Assembly (NCBI GenBank): GCA_001603075.1
Contig: LVBB01000075.1
Span: 95,469-159,468 of the forward strand
Reading direction: 5' to 3'
DNA: 64,000 bases
Origin: Phycisphaerales bacterium Planc_01
GTDB lineage: Bacteria > Planctomycetota > Phycisphaerae > Sedimentisphaerales > Anaerobacaceae
Every line of letters starts with the position of its first letter. The stretch's first letter is position 1. The notes below the pieces were generated by a model that searched no databases, was not told the DNA's origin, and saw only the letters and a list, made by a program, of their open reading frames with translations. Shown here piece after piece: positions 9,526 to 18,204 of this stretch. The translations under genes were made by a program, and so were the position numbers.

Positions 9526-10191
9526 ATGGCGCTGTTTGTGGTGACAATCGACGGTCCGGCTGCCAGCGGCAAGAGCACGGTCGCCCGACGGGTCGCCCGC
9601 CGGATCGGCGCCACGTTTCTCGACACCGGCGCGATGTACCGTGCCGTCACCTTCGCGGCGATGCAGGACGCCGTCGATTGGAGCGACGAGACGCAGTTGG
9701 TCGGCGTGGTCGAGAGGCACGCCTTCGCGTTCGAGGCCGACGACAACGCGATGCGGGTCTTCGTCGATGGGGTCGATGTCACCGATAGGATTCGGGACCC
9801 GGACCTGACCGCCAACGTTCGCCACGTCGCCGCCTCGCCTCCGATGCGCGCCAGGCTCGTCGAGATGCAGAGGAAGTTCGCCCGGCGTTTCGGTCGCGTG
9901 GTCACCGAGGGCCGCGACCAGGGGACGGTGGCGTTTCCCGACGCCGATGTGAAGTTCTATCTCGTCGCCGATGCGATGGAGCGGGCCCGTCGGCGCAAGG
10001 CTGAGCTCGACGCCCAGGGCGTCGAGACGGACCTCGACGAGCTTCGTCGCACGATCGAATCGCGCGACCGCAGCGACGAGAGTCGTGCGGTCGGACCGCT
10101 CAGGCCGGCGGCCGATGCGATCTGCGTCGATACGACCCGCCTGACCGTCGAGGAAGTCGTGGAGCAACTGCTGAATCGAATCGACCCGTAG
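9526..10191 (+). CDS. cmk: Cytidylate kinase
   Basis: 221 residues, full length. The P-loop is GPAASGKST (10-18). FLDTGAMYRAVTFAA and GRDQGTVAFPDADVKFYL are family signatures for CMP binding and the lid region; bacterial relatives usually have GRDIGT, here GRDQGT. The enzyme phosphorylates CMP and dCMP with ATP. The next gene, plsC, starts 27 bases downstream. In many Firmicutes cmk is followed by plsC, ispH and rpsA, and all four are in this window, though split into two pairs. Confidence 0.95.
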   Translation: MALFVVTIDGPAASGKSTVARRVARRIGATFLDTGAMYRAVTFAAMQDAVDWSDETQLVGVVERHAFAFEADDNAMRVFVDGVDVTDRIRDPDLTANVRHVAASPPMRARLVEMQRKFARRFGRVVTEGRDQGTVAFPDADVKFYLVADAMERARRRKAELDAQGVETDLDELRRTIESRDRSDESRAVGPLRPAADAICVDTTRLTVEEVVEQLLNRIDP

Positions 10192-10209
10192 GATGGGCTT
10201 TTAGCCCAT
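10187..10209 (+). repeat. Short palindrome with GTAGGATGGG core
   Basis: ATGGGCT (10193-10199), TTT, AGCCCAT (10203-10209) form a 7-bp perfect stem between cmk and plsC. The flanking CGTAGGATGGG recurs at 22441-22451 before ispH. It resembles the small REP-type palindromes scattered between genes of some bacteria; two copies are too few to be sure. Confidence 0.4.
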
Positions 10210-10218
10210 GCTGCATCT

Positions 10219-10911
10219 ATGCTGAAAGAAACGATCAAAGTCAAGTGGTACTTCGTGGCGCGGTTTCTGTGCCAGGTGTTCACGCTGCTGTTCTTCCGCT
10301 ACCGCGTGTACGGCCGCAACCGCATCCCCACTGAAGGCCCTTTTATCATCGCCGGCAACCACCAGAGCTTCCTCGATCCGGTCTTCATGGGCATCGGCGC
10401 CAAGCGTCGTCTGCTGTTCATGGCCCGCGATTCGCTCTTTCGCTCGCGACTGTTCGGCGGCCTGATCCGTTCGACCAACGCCATTCCGGTGTCTCGGGAC
10501 AAGGCCGACATCGGCGCGATCAAGCTGGTGCTCGCGCAGCTCAAGGAAGGTCACGGCGTCTGTCTCTATCCCGAAGGCACCCGCAGCAGCGACGGTAAGA
10601 TCACCGCGTTCAAGCCAGGCTTCGGCCTGCTCTGCCGCCGCTCGCAGGCGCCGGTCGTGCCGGCCCTGGTCGATGGCGCGTTCGAATGCTGGCCCCGCCA
10701 CCGCACGCTCTTTTCGCCGGGCCCGATCTTTGTCTGGTTCGGCGAGCCTCTGCCACCGGAGGAGATTCGCAGGATGACCAACGAGCAACTCGCCGACTGG
10801 CTCACCCAGACCCTCCGCCAAATGCAGCACGACTGCCGCCTCAAACAAGGCAAGCAACCCTACGACTACACCAGCGAATCGCCGCCGGACTCCCATCGGA
10901 ACATCGAATAG
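10219..10911 (+). CDS. plsC: 1-acyl-sn-glycerol-3-phosphate acyltransferase
   Basis: 230 residues. The acyltransferase HX4D motif is H48-Q-S-F-L-D53, preceded by FIIAGN, and the substrate-binding motif is YPEGTRSSDG (about 114-122). A hydrophobic N-terminal stretch (about 10-28) tethers it to the membrane. It makes phosphatidic acid from lysophosphatidic acid. It follows cmk closely and converges on the sulfatase gene. The last 30 residues are basic and probably disordered. Confidence 0.93.
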   Translation: MLKETIKVKWYFVARFLCQVFTLLFFRYRVYGRNRIPTEGPFIIAGNHQSFLDPVFMGIGAKRRLLFMARDSLFRSRLFGGLIRSTNAIPVSRDKADIGAIKLVLAQLKEGHGVCLYPEGTRSSDGKITAFKPGFGLLCRRSQAPVVPALVDGAFECWPRHRTLFSPGPIFVWFGEPLPPEEIRRMTNEQLADWLTQTLRQMQHDCRLKQGKQPYDYTSESPPDSHRNIE

Positions 10912-10924
10912 TCTTCCCGCTTGG

Positions 10925-10947
10925 TGTCCCGGCCTGTCTGCGGGACA
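10925..10947. terminator. Weak hairpin between convergent plsC and sulfatase genes
   Basis: TGTCCCG (10925-10931) pairs with CGGGACA (10941-10947) across a 9-base loop. There is no T-tract on either side, so any terminator role would not be the classical intrinsic one. Confidence 0.3.
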
Positions 10948-10975
10948 GTCTCGCTGCACGCATGTGGGGCTATCC

Positions 10976-12520
10976 TCACGCGGATGGGAAGAGCCCCTGA
11001 GCGCTGGCGGTGATGAGACGGTCGCCGTCGGTCCAGTGGTCGCGGTACCACGTCGAGGCGGGGAAGGTGTCGTTGAGCTGGGCCATTTTCGCCTGGAGCA
11101 CGTCTCTGTATTTCTGGAGGGTGGCGTTGTGGGCCGGGTCTCCGGTCAGGTCCTTCATCTGGTGCGGGTCGGCGACGTGGTCGAAGAGCATCTCCTTGCG
11201 GGGCAGCCTTCTGGGGCCTTCGCCGCGAAAGACGGCGTAGGTGAAGCGCTTGTCGCGCAGGGCGCGCCACTCGTGGCCGTCGGCCCAGATGGCGCAGGCG
11301 CCGGTGTTCATAAGGAAGGCCGCCTCGGGCTCCGGGCCGGATTGGCCTTGGGCCACGTGACTCAGTTCCATGCCCTCGACGCTCTGCGGGATGCGCGAGC
11401 CGAGCCCCGCCAGGCCCAGCAGGGTGGGCATGATGTCAGGCGTATTGAGGCACGTGTCCGAGACGCTGCCGGCGGGAATGCGGCCCTTCCATCGCATCAG
11501 GAACGGCACGCGGACCGCCTCTTCGTAGAAGATGTTCTTCTTCATCCGGCCGTGCCCGCCGAACATCTCACCGTGGTCGCTGGTGAAGACGATCAGGGTC
11601 TCTTCGGTAAGGCCGCCCTTATCGATCGCGTCGAGAATACGGCCGACGTTCCAGTCGAGGTTGGCCGTCATCGCGTAGTAGTTCCGCATCCACTCGTCGA
11701 TCAACTCGGGGCTCTTCTCGATGTTGGACCAGCCGTCGCCATACGGGTCCATCTCGCTGGAATAGTTGGACGGCATCTCGAACGTCACGTCCTTGAACAT
11801 GTCGTAGAACCTCGCGGGCACATTGCTCTTGACCCACGGGTCGTGCGGCGTCCCGTACGAGACCATCAGGAAGAACGGGTTGTCGTCACCGGCCTTCTTC
11901 GAGAGGAACTCGATCGCCATGTCCGTCTGCGCATCCGGCTCGTAGACGCCTTCGCCGCAGAAGATCTTCTCGGGCGACTCGGTGTGATAGTAGCTGCCGA
12001 AGTACTCGTGGTGGAAGTTGTAGGCGGCCCAGTGGCCGTCGAAGCCGAGGCGGTGGGGCCCGCGCGGGATGAACGAGTTGGCCGGATCGAAGTGGTTGCC
12101 AAGCTGATTGGCGTAGAGGTGCCACTTGCCGATGTACCCGGTCTCATAGCCGGCGTCGGTCAGCACGTGGCCCAGACACCGCTGGTTGGGGTTCATTCGC
12201 AGCTCGTTGATCACCATGCCCGTGCCGGTGGTGTGTTTGCCGGTGAACAGCGACGCGCGATACGCCGAGCAGACGGGCATGTGCGAGACCGCCTGGCGGA
12301 AGTCCATCCCCTCTGCCGCCAGCCGATCGAGACGCGGCGTATACGCTTTGGCGTCGCCGGCGTACCCACACGACTGATACCGCAACTGGTCGGCGAGCAG
12401 ATAGATGATGTTGGGGCGTCGTGCCGTTTTGCGCCCGGCGGCGGTCGATGTGCAACCCGCCAGGGCCCCGAGCCCCAGACACGACAGACCCGAACGCAGC
12501 AGAAACTCTCTCCGGTTCAT
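10976..12520 (-). CDS. Tat-exported lipoprotein sulfatase
   Basis: 514 residues from ATG 12520, with GGGAGG 8 bases upstream; an in-frame ATG 5 codons earlier lacks this. The N-terminus has a twin-arginine motif (N-R-R-E-F-L) and a lipobox LAGC23. The sulfatase fold is shown by IIYLLADQ (metal-binding Asp), C84-S-A-Y-R88 (the cysteine that is converted to formylglycine; the common motif is C-x-P/A-x-R), and FTSDHGEMFGGHGRMKK. It should hydrolyse sulfate esters of polysaccharides, such as algal or host glycans, outside the cytoplasm; the exact substrate is unknown. The maturase that makes formylglycine is not in this window. It lies 37 bases downstream of the PTS-IIA-like gene and could share its transcript. 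Confidence 0.93.
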   Translation of the reverse strand: MNRREFLLRSGLSCLGLGALAGCTSTAAGRKTARRPNIIYLLADQLRYQSCGYAGDAKAYTPRLDRLAAEGMDFRQAVSHMPVCSAYRASLFTGKHTTGTGMVINELRMNPNQRCLGHVLTDAGYETGYIGKWHLYANQLGNHFDPANSFIPRGPHRLGFDGHWAAYNFHHEYFGSYYHTESPEKIFCGEGVYEPDAQTDMAIEFLSKKAGDDNPFFLMVSYGTPHDPWVKSNVPARFYDMFKDVTFEMPSNYSSEMDPYGDGWSNIEKSPELIDEWMRNYYAMTANLDWNVGRILDAIDKGGLTEETLIVFTSDHGEMFGGHGRMKKNIFYEEAVRVPFLMRWKGRIPAGSVSDTCLNTPDIMPTLLGLAGLGSRIPQSVEGMELSHVAQGQSGPEPEAAFLMNTGACAIWADGHEWRALRDKRFTYAVFRGEGPRRLPRKEMLFDHVADPHQMKDLTGDPAHNATLQKYRDVLQAKMAQLNDTFPASTWYRDHWTDGDRLITASAQGLFPSA

Positions 12521-12557
12521 CAGAATACCTCCCATCGCGCAGCCGTTGCGGTGCTCG

Positions 12558-13385
12558 TTACAGCATGTCCATGGTGCCTTTGTAGAAGGCGACGTCGAGT
12601 GTCATGACCATGGCGCCGCGGGTCTTGTCGAGGTCGCCGGTGATGGACTCGATCCCGCGGACGATCCTGGCCTCGTCCTGTTCCGGAATCAGCGTCAGGA
12701 TCGTATGACTGATCTTCACGTCCTCGCGCATGAAACTCAGGAAGCTGGCGAACAGGGGCAGGTTCGAGATATAGGCGCCCATGCCCTCGGAGCGGAGGAT
12801 CGTCGCGCCATCGACGTTCACGTCGATCAGATACTCCAGCACGTCGTTGAGCAGTTGATCGTAGTAGAGCACGATCAGCAGCAGGCGGCGCTTCTGCTGG
12901 TCGCCCTGGGCCGGGGCGGTCTCTCCGCTGAGATGGCGGACCAGCACCTCGTAGAGAATCTCGGGCGTGCGGGTCTTGAGCGCCTCTTTGCGGAAGGTGG
13001 TCTGGCTGAGCATCCGGGCCAGTCCCGCCAGCACCTTGAGGTGTTCGGCGACCTTGTCGGACGGGGCCAGCACGACGAAGAATATCTGCACCCGCCGGCG
13101 GTCGATCGCGTCGTAGTCGACGCCGTCGGGGGCCATCAGCACGAGCACGACGAAATCCTTGAGGGCGTCCAGGCGGGCGTGCGGAATCGCCACGCCGTTG
13201 CCGATCCCCGTCGAGACCGCCGCCTCGCGCTCGGCCAGCAACTGGTGGATCTGCTCTTCGGGGACTCCCTGGAGCTGGGGCGCCTTGGCGGCCAGGGCCG
13301 CGATCTTCGTCAGGGCCTGCGCCTTGTTGCGCGCCCGGAAATCGACGCGGATGAGGTCTCTCTCGATGTAGTCGGCGATGTTCAT
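12558..13385 (-). CDS. PTS EIIA-type domain with PII-like C-terminal domain
   Basis: 275 residues; the start is fixed by a 4-base ATGA overlap with the antiporter gene. Residues 1-150 are a fructose/nitrogen-type EIIA domain. GNGVAIPH69AR carries the phosphorylated histidine, and QIFFVVLAP and HLKVLAGLARML are typical. After a linker (SGETAPAQGDQQ), residues about 170-275 form a ferredoxin-like domain (LLLIVLYYDQLLNDVLEYL, ITGDLDKTRGAMVMTLDV) that resembles PII/CutA-like regulators. Its overlap with an ion antiporter suggests it gates that transporter in response to phosphorylation or a small ligand, as EIIANtr acts on potassium uptake. That control is inference. Confidence 0.85.
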   Translation of the reverse strand: MNIADYIERDLIRVDFRARNKAQALTKIAALAAKAPQLQGVPEEQIHQLLAEREAAVSTGIGNGVAIPHARLDALKDFVVLVLMAPDGVDYDAIDRRRVQIFFVVLAPSDKVAEHLKVLAGLARMLSQTTFRKEALKTRTPEILYEVLVRHLSGETAPAQGDQQKRRLLLIVLYYDQLLNDVLEYLIDVNVDGATILRSEGMGAYISNLPLFASFLSFMREDVKISHTILTLIPEQDEARIVRGIESITGDLDKTRGAMVMTLDVAFYKGTMDML

Positions 13386-14656
13386 TCCGTCTCCATTTCG
13401 TTGCCCCGGAGAATGGCGTGGCGCAGCAGGAACGGCGAGGCGACCTCGTTGACAAAGATGGATGCCAGGACGATGTTGACCAGTTCCGGGAAAACCCCGT
13501 AGAGGGGATCGCCCTCCGCCAATCCCGAGGCCAGCGGCGACGACTGGATCAACAGGACGAAGCCCAGCGCGATGCCACCCTGTGAGAACATGCACAATCC
13601 GAGATTGCGGCGGACGGGCGGCGCCAGGCCGCAGGCGAGTGTGCCGGCGTAGGTGCCTGCATATTTTCCCGCCGCCCGCACAACGATGTAGAACAGGCCC
13701 GCGATCAGCACGGTCCGCTGGAGGAAGATTCCAGGGTTCATTTCGATGCCCGCGATGACGAAGAACAACGCATAGATGGGCGGGGTCAGCGGCTCGATCT
13801 GACGGAACAGTCGATGGTTTCCGGAAGACAGGTTGATCAGGACCGCGCCCATCACCATGTTCGCCAGCAGCGGGGAAAGGTGCAGCACGATGGCGAAGCC
13901 GGTCATGATGAACAGAACGCCGATCGTGGCGACCAGGTGTTCTCCCGGGTTCTGGATGTGACGGGACAGCAGGTGCAGGATCAGGCCGCCGATCGCTCCG
14001 GCCAGGACCGACAGAGCGATCTCCCGCAGCGACGAGATGAGTGTGTACGACGTTGCGGCCTCCACGTTCAAGATGTTGGTCACCACCGTGAAGGCCAGGC
14101 CGAAGACCACGACCGCCACCGCATCGCCCAGCGCCACGACGCCGAAGAGGTAATCGACGAACCGCCCATGCGCCCGCAGGTGATGGATCTCGGCGATGAT
14201 CACCGCCGGCGCCGTCGCGCAGGCCATCACCGCCAGCAGAATCGCATAGGGATATCCGATCGGCAGTTCGGGCAGGAACCGACTCAGGGCCAGGCAACTG
14301 ACCAGCACGACCACGAAGGTTACGATCAGCCCAATGAACGTGATCCGCAGCACGTTGCGTCCGATCCGGCGCATCTTGCGGGCCGAGAACTCGGCGCCCA
14401 CGCTCAGCGCCAGCAGGCCGATGGCCGTTTCCGTTACGATGTTCAGCGACGCGGTCAGTTCGTGCGCGACCAGGCCGGTCGTGAAGGAATTGACAATCAG
14501 GCCGGCGAAGATGAAGCCGGAGATCTCCGGCATGGTCAGCCGACGGAAGAGCTTGCCGAGAAAGTAGCCGATGATCAGCAGAATGCCCACGAGGAACAGC
14601 GGGTGTTCCATGAAGAGCGTCTTCAGTTCCTGCCAGTATGATCCCTGCCACCACAT
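13382..14656 (-). CDS. Kef-type cation:proton antiporter (CPA2)
   Basis: 424 residues from ATG 14656 (MWWQGSYW); the frame is open further upstream, but that sequence is not protein-like. About 12 hydrophobic helices follow. Family marks include GYFLGKLFRRLTMPEISGFIFAGL, the polar pair in LSVGAEFS, ALGDAVAVVVFG and FFVIAGIEMNPG. The protein should exchange Na+ or K+ for protons across the inner membrane. It lacks the usual C-terminal TrkA-N/RCK domains; instead the next gene, overlapping by four bases, encodes a separate EIIA/PII-like protein. The NTF2-like gene is divergent from it. Confidence 0.9.
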   Translation of the reverse strand: MWWQGSYWQELKTLFMEHPLFLVGILLIIGYFLGKLFRRLTMPEISGFIFAGLIVNSFTTGLVAHELTASLNIVTETAIGLLALSVGAEFSARKMRRIGRNVLRITFIGLIVTFVVVLVSCLALSRFLPELPIGYPYAILLAVMACATAPAVIIAEIHHLRAHGRFVDYLFGVVALGDAVAVVVFGLAFTVVTNILNVEAATSYTLISSLREIALSVLAGAIGGLILHLLSRHIQNPGEHLVATIGVLFIMTGFAIVLHLSPLLANMVMGAVLINLSSGNHRLFRQIEPLTPPIYALFFVIAGIEMNPGIFLQRTVLIAGLFYIVVRAAGKYAGTYAGTLACGLAPPVRRNLGLCMFSQGGIALGFVLLIQSSPLASGLAEGDPLYGVFPELVNIVLASIFVNEVASPFLLRHAILRGNEMETE

Positions 14657-14830
14657 AGTCGGATTCCGTACTGTTGCCCTTCGCGTTCGGGCCGTTTGCG
14701 TGGTCTTTGCCGCGATACGGCAGAGGCAGACCCGATCGGCTCGGGTCGTGCAAGACCCGGCGCCGTCGTGACGCCAATCTACAGCCTGCACGCGCCGAAG
14801 TCAACGCATCGCCCGCTGAGGCCGGCGCGC

Positions 14831-14859
14831 TTGACAGGATCGACGGCCTCGCTTACAAG
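14831..14859 (+). promoter_or_regulatory. Sigma-70 promoter of the NTF2-like gene
   Basis: TTGACA (14831-14836), exactly 17 bases, TACAAG (14854-14859); the ATG is 40 bases downstream. The consensus -35 box and perfect spacing make this one of the better promoters in the window. Confidence 0.6.
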
Positions 14860-14898
14860 ATCGCCACTCTTGCCAACAACAAGCCAATAGGAGCTGTA

Positions 14899-15276
14899 AT
14901 GGACAATACGGTTGAAATGCAGATCGTCGAAGCGGAGGAACGGCTCCGTGTGGCCATGCTGGGCTCCGATGTGGGCGAGCTGGATGCGTTACTGGCCCCG
15001 GAACTGATCTTCACGAACCACCTTGGAGGCGTGATCGGAAAGGAGGACGATCTTGCCGCGCACCGGTCGGCCACGGTGGAAGTGCACGAGCTGACGCCCT
15101 CCGAGCGGCACATTCGCATCTACGGCGATGTCGCGATCGTTTCGGTGCGGGTGCATCTGTCGGGCTGTTACGCCGGCGTCCCATCGCAAGGCGATTTTCG
15201 GTTCACCCGAGTCTGGGCTCTTTCACCCGACCGGGTTTGGCGCGTTGTTGCCGGCCATTCGGGTCTGGTCGCGTAG
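14899..15276 (+). CDS. NTF2-like (SnoaL/DUF4440) family protein
   Basis: 125 residues from ATG 14899, with AGGAG about 6 bases upstream; an upstream extension of the frame reads through the promoter and is not used. The pattern is that of DUF4440/SnoaL cone-shaped domains: a helical start (VEAEERLRVAMLGSDVGELDALLAPELIFTN), then H-L-G-G-V and paired strands ending in FRFTRVWAL and WRVVAGHSG. Members bind small hydrophobic molecules or act as minor enzymes or subunits. No function can be set from context. Confidence 0.85.
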   Translation: MDNTVEMQIVEAEERLRVAMLGSDVGELDALLAPELIFTNHLGGVIGKEDDLAAHRSATVEVHELTPSERHIRIYGDVAIVSVRVHLSGCYAGVPSQGDFRFTRVWALSPDRVWRVVAGHSGLVA

Positions 15277-15313
15277 AAGAGGCGCTGTGCTCGCAAGGCG
15301 GGGCAGTTTGCGA

Positions 15314-15342
15314 TTGCGACGCCGGACCGGGGGCGGTATGGT
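15314..15342 (+). promoter_or_regulatory. Possible promoter of the hexosaminidase gene
   Basis: TTGCGA (15314-15319), 17 bases, TATGGT (15337-15342), 38 bases before the start codon. Spacing is ideal and the boxes are partial matches. Confidence 0.45.
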
Positions 15343-15380
15343 TCGATACGGGGGACGATGGTCTTTGAAAGGGGTGTTCG

Positions 15381-17054
15381 ATGCGGCGAATCGCAACGAT
15401 GCTTGGAGTGTTTGTGATCCTGGTTCCTGTGTCGAGGGCCTCTGTCGCAGGTGAGATGGATGGTGACGGGATCGACGTGATTCCGCGACCGGTCTTGGCC
15501 GAACGACTGGAAGGGGTCTTTCACGTCACGCCATCGACACGTATCCTGGCGCAGGGGGCTGCGGCGGCTGAAGCGAAGAAGCTGGTCGAGGCTCTGGCGC
15601 CGGCGATGGGATTCTCTCTGGAGCTGACGGCGTCGTTGCGGCCGGGCGAGAGGGCGATCGAGATGAGACTGGACGAGAGCCTCTCGTCGCTCGGCGCCGA
15701 AGGGTATGAGTTGGGCGTGACGCCCGAGCGAATCGCGATCGTTGCGGCGCAGCCGGCGGGGCTGTTCTACGGCATCCAGACCTTGCGGCAGCTTCTGCCT
15801 GCGGCGGTCTTCGGCCGCACGAACGCAGAGGAGGTAGTATGGGATGTGCCCTGTGTGAACGTCACCGACCATCCGCGTTTTGCCTGGCGGGGCCTGCTGG
15901 TCGATCCGGCCCGCCACTTCATCGCCAAGGGTGATTTGCTCCGTTTCATTGATGTGATGGCGCTGCACAAGTTCAACCGCTTGCAGATCCATCTGACGGA
16001 CAACGAGGGCTGGCGGATCGAGATCAGGAAGTACCCGAAGCTGACCGAGATCGGTTCGAAGATGGACTGGAACCTCCGCCACCGCGACGGGACCGGCCCG
16101 CGCTGTTTCGGTTTCTACACGCAGGACGACATGCGTCAGATCGTTCGGTACGCGGCGGAGCGTCACATCACGGTCGTGCCGGAGATCGAGATGCCGTTCC
16201 ACACCGGAGGGGCGATTGTGGCCTACCCCGAACTGGGCATTGCACCCGGGCGCCTTGTCCCATTGCCGATCGAGCAGCGATGGCGCAAAACCAGCGGCCT
16301 GATCGCGCCCCGCCCGGAGACGGTCGCGTTCTTCCAGGAGGTGCTGACGGAGATCATGGAGCTGTTTCCGAGCAAGCATATCCACATCGGCGGCGATGAG
16401 GCCAACATCGACCTCTGGACCAACGACCCCGAGATGCAGGCGCAGATGAAGCGACTGCAACTGAAGGACGCCCATGAGCTGCACAGTTGGTTCATCAAGC
16501 AGATGGACGTATTTCTGTCGCGTCATGGCCGACGGCTGGTCGGCTGGGATGAGATCCTCCAGGGCGGTCTGGCCCCCGGGGCCACGGTCATGAGCTGGCG
16601 AGGCGAGCAGGGGGGCATCGCGGCCGCCAACGCCGGGCACGACGTCGTGATGGCCCCGACGTCGCACACGTACTTCGACTACTATCAGGGGCCGGCCGAG
16701 TCGGAGCCTTTGGCGATCGGCGGGGACCTGCCGCTGGCGAGGGTCTACTCCTACGATCCGATCCCTGCGGCTATCGAGGCCGACAAGGTCCATCACGTGC
16801 TGGGCGTGCAGGGTCAGTTGTGGGGCGAGTTCATCGCCACGCCCGAGCATTTGAATTACATGGCCTATCCGCGCGCCGCGGCGCTGGCGGAGGTCGGCTG
16901 GTCCGCCAGGGAGGCGAAGGATTACGCGCCGTTCGTCGGCCGGCTGCGTCGCCATCTCGAACGCCTGCGAACTCTCGGCGTCCACTTCCGATCGCTTGAC
17001 GGACGAAGGAACGGCTACGGGTCGGCGGTCTGCGGGACCAGTTCGATCTCGTAG
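15381..17054 (+). CDS. Secreted beta-N-acetylhexosaminidase, GH20
   Basis: 557 residues with a signal peptide (about 1-23). Residues about 30-155 are the GH20b-like N-terminal domain, followed by the TIM barrel starting at HPRFAWRGLLVDPARHF. The catalytic pair is D339-E340 in HIHIGGDEAN; other substrate contacts are visible in LQIHLTDNEGWRIEI and VVPEIEMPFHTG. It removes terminal N-acetylglucosamine or galactosamine from glycans by substrate-assisted catalysis. The protein is complete. Its last 40 bases overlap the end of the glutaminyl cyclase gene on the other strand. Confidence 0.95.
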   Translation: MRRIATMLGVFVILVPVSRASVAGEMDGDGIDVIPRPVLAERLEGVFHVTPSTRILAQGAAAAEAKKLVEALAPAMGFSLELTASLRPGERAIEMRLDESLSSLGAEGYELGVTPERIAIVAAQPAGLFYGIQTLRQLLPAAVFGRTNAEEVVWDVPCVNVTDHPRFAWRGLLVDPARHFIAKGDLLRFIDVMALHKFNRLQIHLTDNEGWRIEIRKYPKLTEIGSKMDWNLRHRDGTGPRCFGFYTQDDMRQIVRYAAERHITVVPEIEMPFHTGGAIVAYPELGIAPGRLVPLPIEQRWRKTSGLIAPRPETVAFFQEVLTEIMELFPSKHIHIGGDEANIDLWTNDPEMQAQMKRLQLKDAHELHSWFIKQMDVFLSRHGRRLVGWDEILQGGLAPGATVMSWRGEQGGIAAANAGHDVVMAPTSHTYFDYYQGPAESEPLAIGGDLPLARVYSYDPIPAAIEADKVHHVLGVQGQLWGEFIATPEHLNYMAYPRAAALAEVGWSAREAKDYAPFVGRLRRHLERLRTLGVHFRSLDGRRNGYGSAVCGTSSIS

Positions 17055-17950
17055 ACCTTGGGCCAGCACTTTCCGGTGACGAGCAGACGCCCCGTCTCGG
17101 CGATATAGGCGATGCCGTTGAGGACGATGTTGGAGGGGCTGTATTGCGGGGGGATGTAGAGGCCGGTCAGGTCGATCCAGCCGGTGACGCGCCCGGTCTC
17201 CGGGCAGATGATCGCGATGTAGTCGGTCGGAAGGACGTTGGCGTAGATCTTCCCGTCGATGTATTCAAGTTCGTTGATCTGTCGCAGCGGCCGTCCGTTG
17301 TGGTGGACCCGGATTCGGCTGGTCTCGGCGTACGTGTTCGGATCGAAGAAGCGCAGCACGGCGGTGCCGTCGCTGAGGATCAGGCGCGTCCCATCGCTGG
17401 TCAGGCCCCAGCCCTGGCCATTGTACGTGAACTGACCTAACTCGCGGAACGTCGTCTTGTCGTAGATGAATGCGACCTGCGACTTCCACGTCAACTGAAT
17501 GATCTTCTCGCCGAAGAGGGCGATCCCTTCGCCGAAGTACTGGTCGGGCAGGCGGAGTCTCTTGACGATCCGGTCGTTCTCGAGGTCGCGTTTGATCAGG
17601 GCCGACTGCTTGTAGAGGCCGGTCCCCTCGTAGAGATAGCCGTCCTCGTAGACCAGACCCTGAGTGAAATTGCGCGTGTCATGCGGATAGGTCTTGATGA
17701 TTCGGTACCCATAGTAGGCGATGGGGGGCTGTTCCGACTCGGGTTCGCCGGTGGCTGCCGCCGCATTCGGATCGGCATCTTGCTGCTGCGGTGACGCCGG
17801 AGCCTGCGCGGACGAGAGAATCAGGCCCGCCCACAACACGAACCATGCCACAAGCCGGCGAAATGCGTCCCGACGGACGTCGGGCTCACCCCACGTGCCG
17901 GCGCGGCCGCCCGAACCCGATCGCTCTTGTGCTGCCTCTTGATATGGCAT
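17015..17950 (-). CDS. Glutaminyl-peptide cyclotransferase (bacterial/plant propeller type)
   Basis: 311 residues from ATG 17950, which lies about 36 bases after the predicted transcription start and has GAAGAGG upstream; the longer frame back to 18091 would cross the promoter. A signal or anchor segment is seen at about 28-48. The Glu_cyclase_2 family is shown by YPHDTRNFTQGLVYEDGYLYEGTG, QLTWKSQ, GWGLTSDGTRLILSDGT, INELEYIDGKIYANV and VLNGIAY. The enzyme forms N-terminal pyroglutamate on exported proteins. Its 3' end overlaps the hexosaminidase gene. Confidence 0.92.
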   Translation of the reverse strand: MPYQEAAQERSGSGGRAGTWGEPDVRRDAFRRLVAWFVLWAGLILSSAQAPASPQQQDADPNAAAATGEPESEQPPIAYYGYRIIKTYPHDTRNFTQGLVYEDGYLYEGTGLYKQSALIKRDLENDRIVKRLRLPDQYFGEGIALFGEKIIQLTWKSQVAFIYDKTTFRELGQFTYNGQGWGLTSDGTRLILSDGTAVLRFFDPNTYAETSRIRVHHNGRPLRQINELEYIDGKIYANVLPTDYIAIICPETGRVTGWIDLTGLYIPPQYSPSNIVLNGIAYIAETGRLLVTGKCWPKVYEIELVPQTADP

Positions 17951-17992
17951 GGACCTCTTCTCTCGTGCGTTGTAGCCTTGCGAGACGATCCA

Positions 17993-18021
17993 ATCGTATC
18001 GCTGGGCGGCGTTTGCGTCAA
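17993..18021 (-). promoter_or_regulatory. Sigma-70 promoter of the glutaminyl cyclase gene
   Basis: On the minus strand TTGACG (18021-18016) is followed by 17 bases and TACGAT (17998-17993). The leader to the ATG at 17950 would be about 36 bases. Confidence 0.6.
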
Positions 18022-18055
18022 GCAGACACTGCGGTGGCGGAGCGGCGAAATGGGC

Positions 18056-18084
18056 TTGACGGTCGTCGGCGGGCTCGGTACGCT
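18056..18084 (+). promoter_or_regulatory. Possible promoter of the DUF1080-oxidoreductase module
   Basis: TTGACG (18056-18061), 17 bases, TACGCT (18079-18084), 121 bases before the first DUF1080 start. The -10 box is weak, but the layout repeats that of other promoters here. Confidence 0.42.
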
Positions 18085-18204
18085 GGCCCAAGTGAACTGG
18101 AGCCGATTGCTTCTTCTGAGGCGCGTATCGAAATGCGAGGACAGCATGAGCGATTTCAACCGAATGCGAGGGGGCAAGTCCATGGTCCGGTCGGGAGGTG
18201 TGAT

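Noticed and set aside
7686..9905. 739-codon open frame antisense across the phosphatase and cmk
   Set aside because: Crosses three well-supported plus-strand genes and has no recognisable motif.
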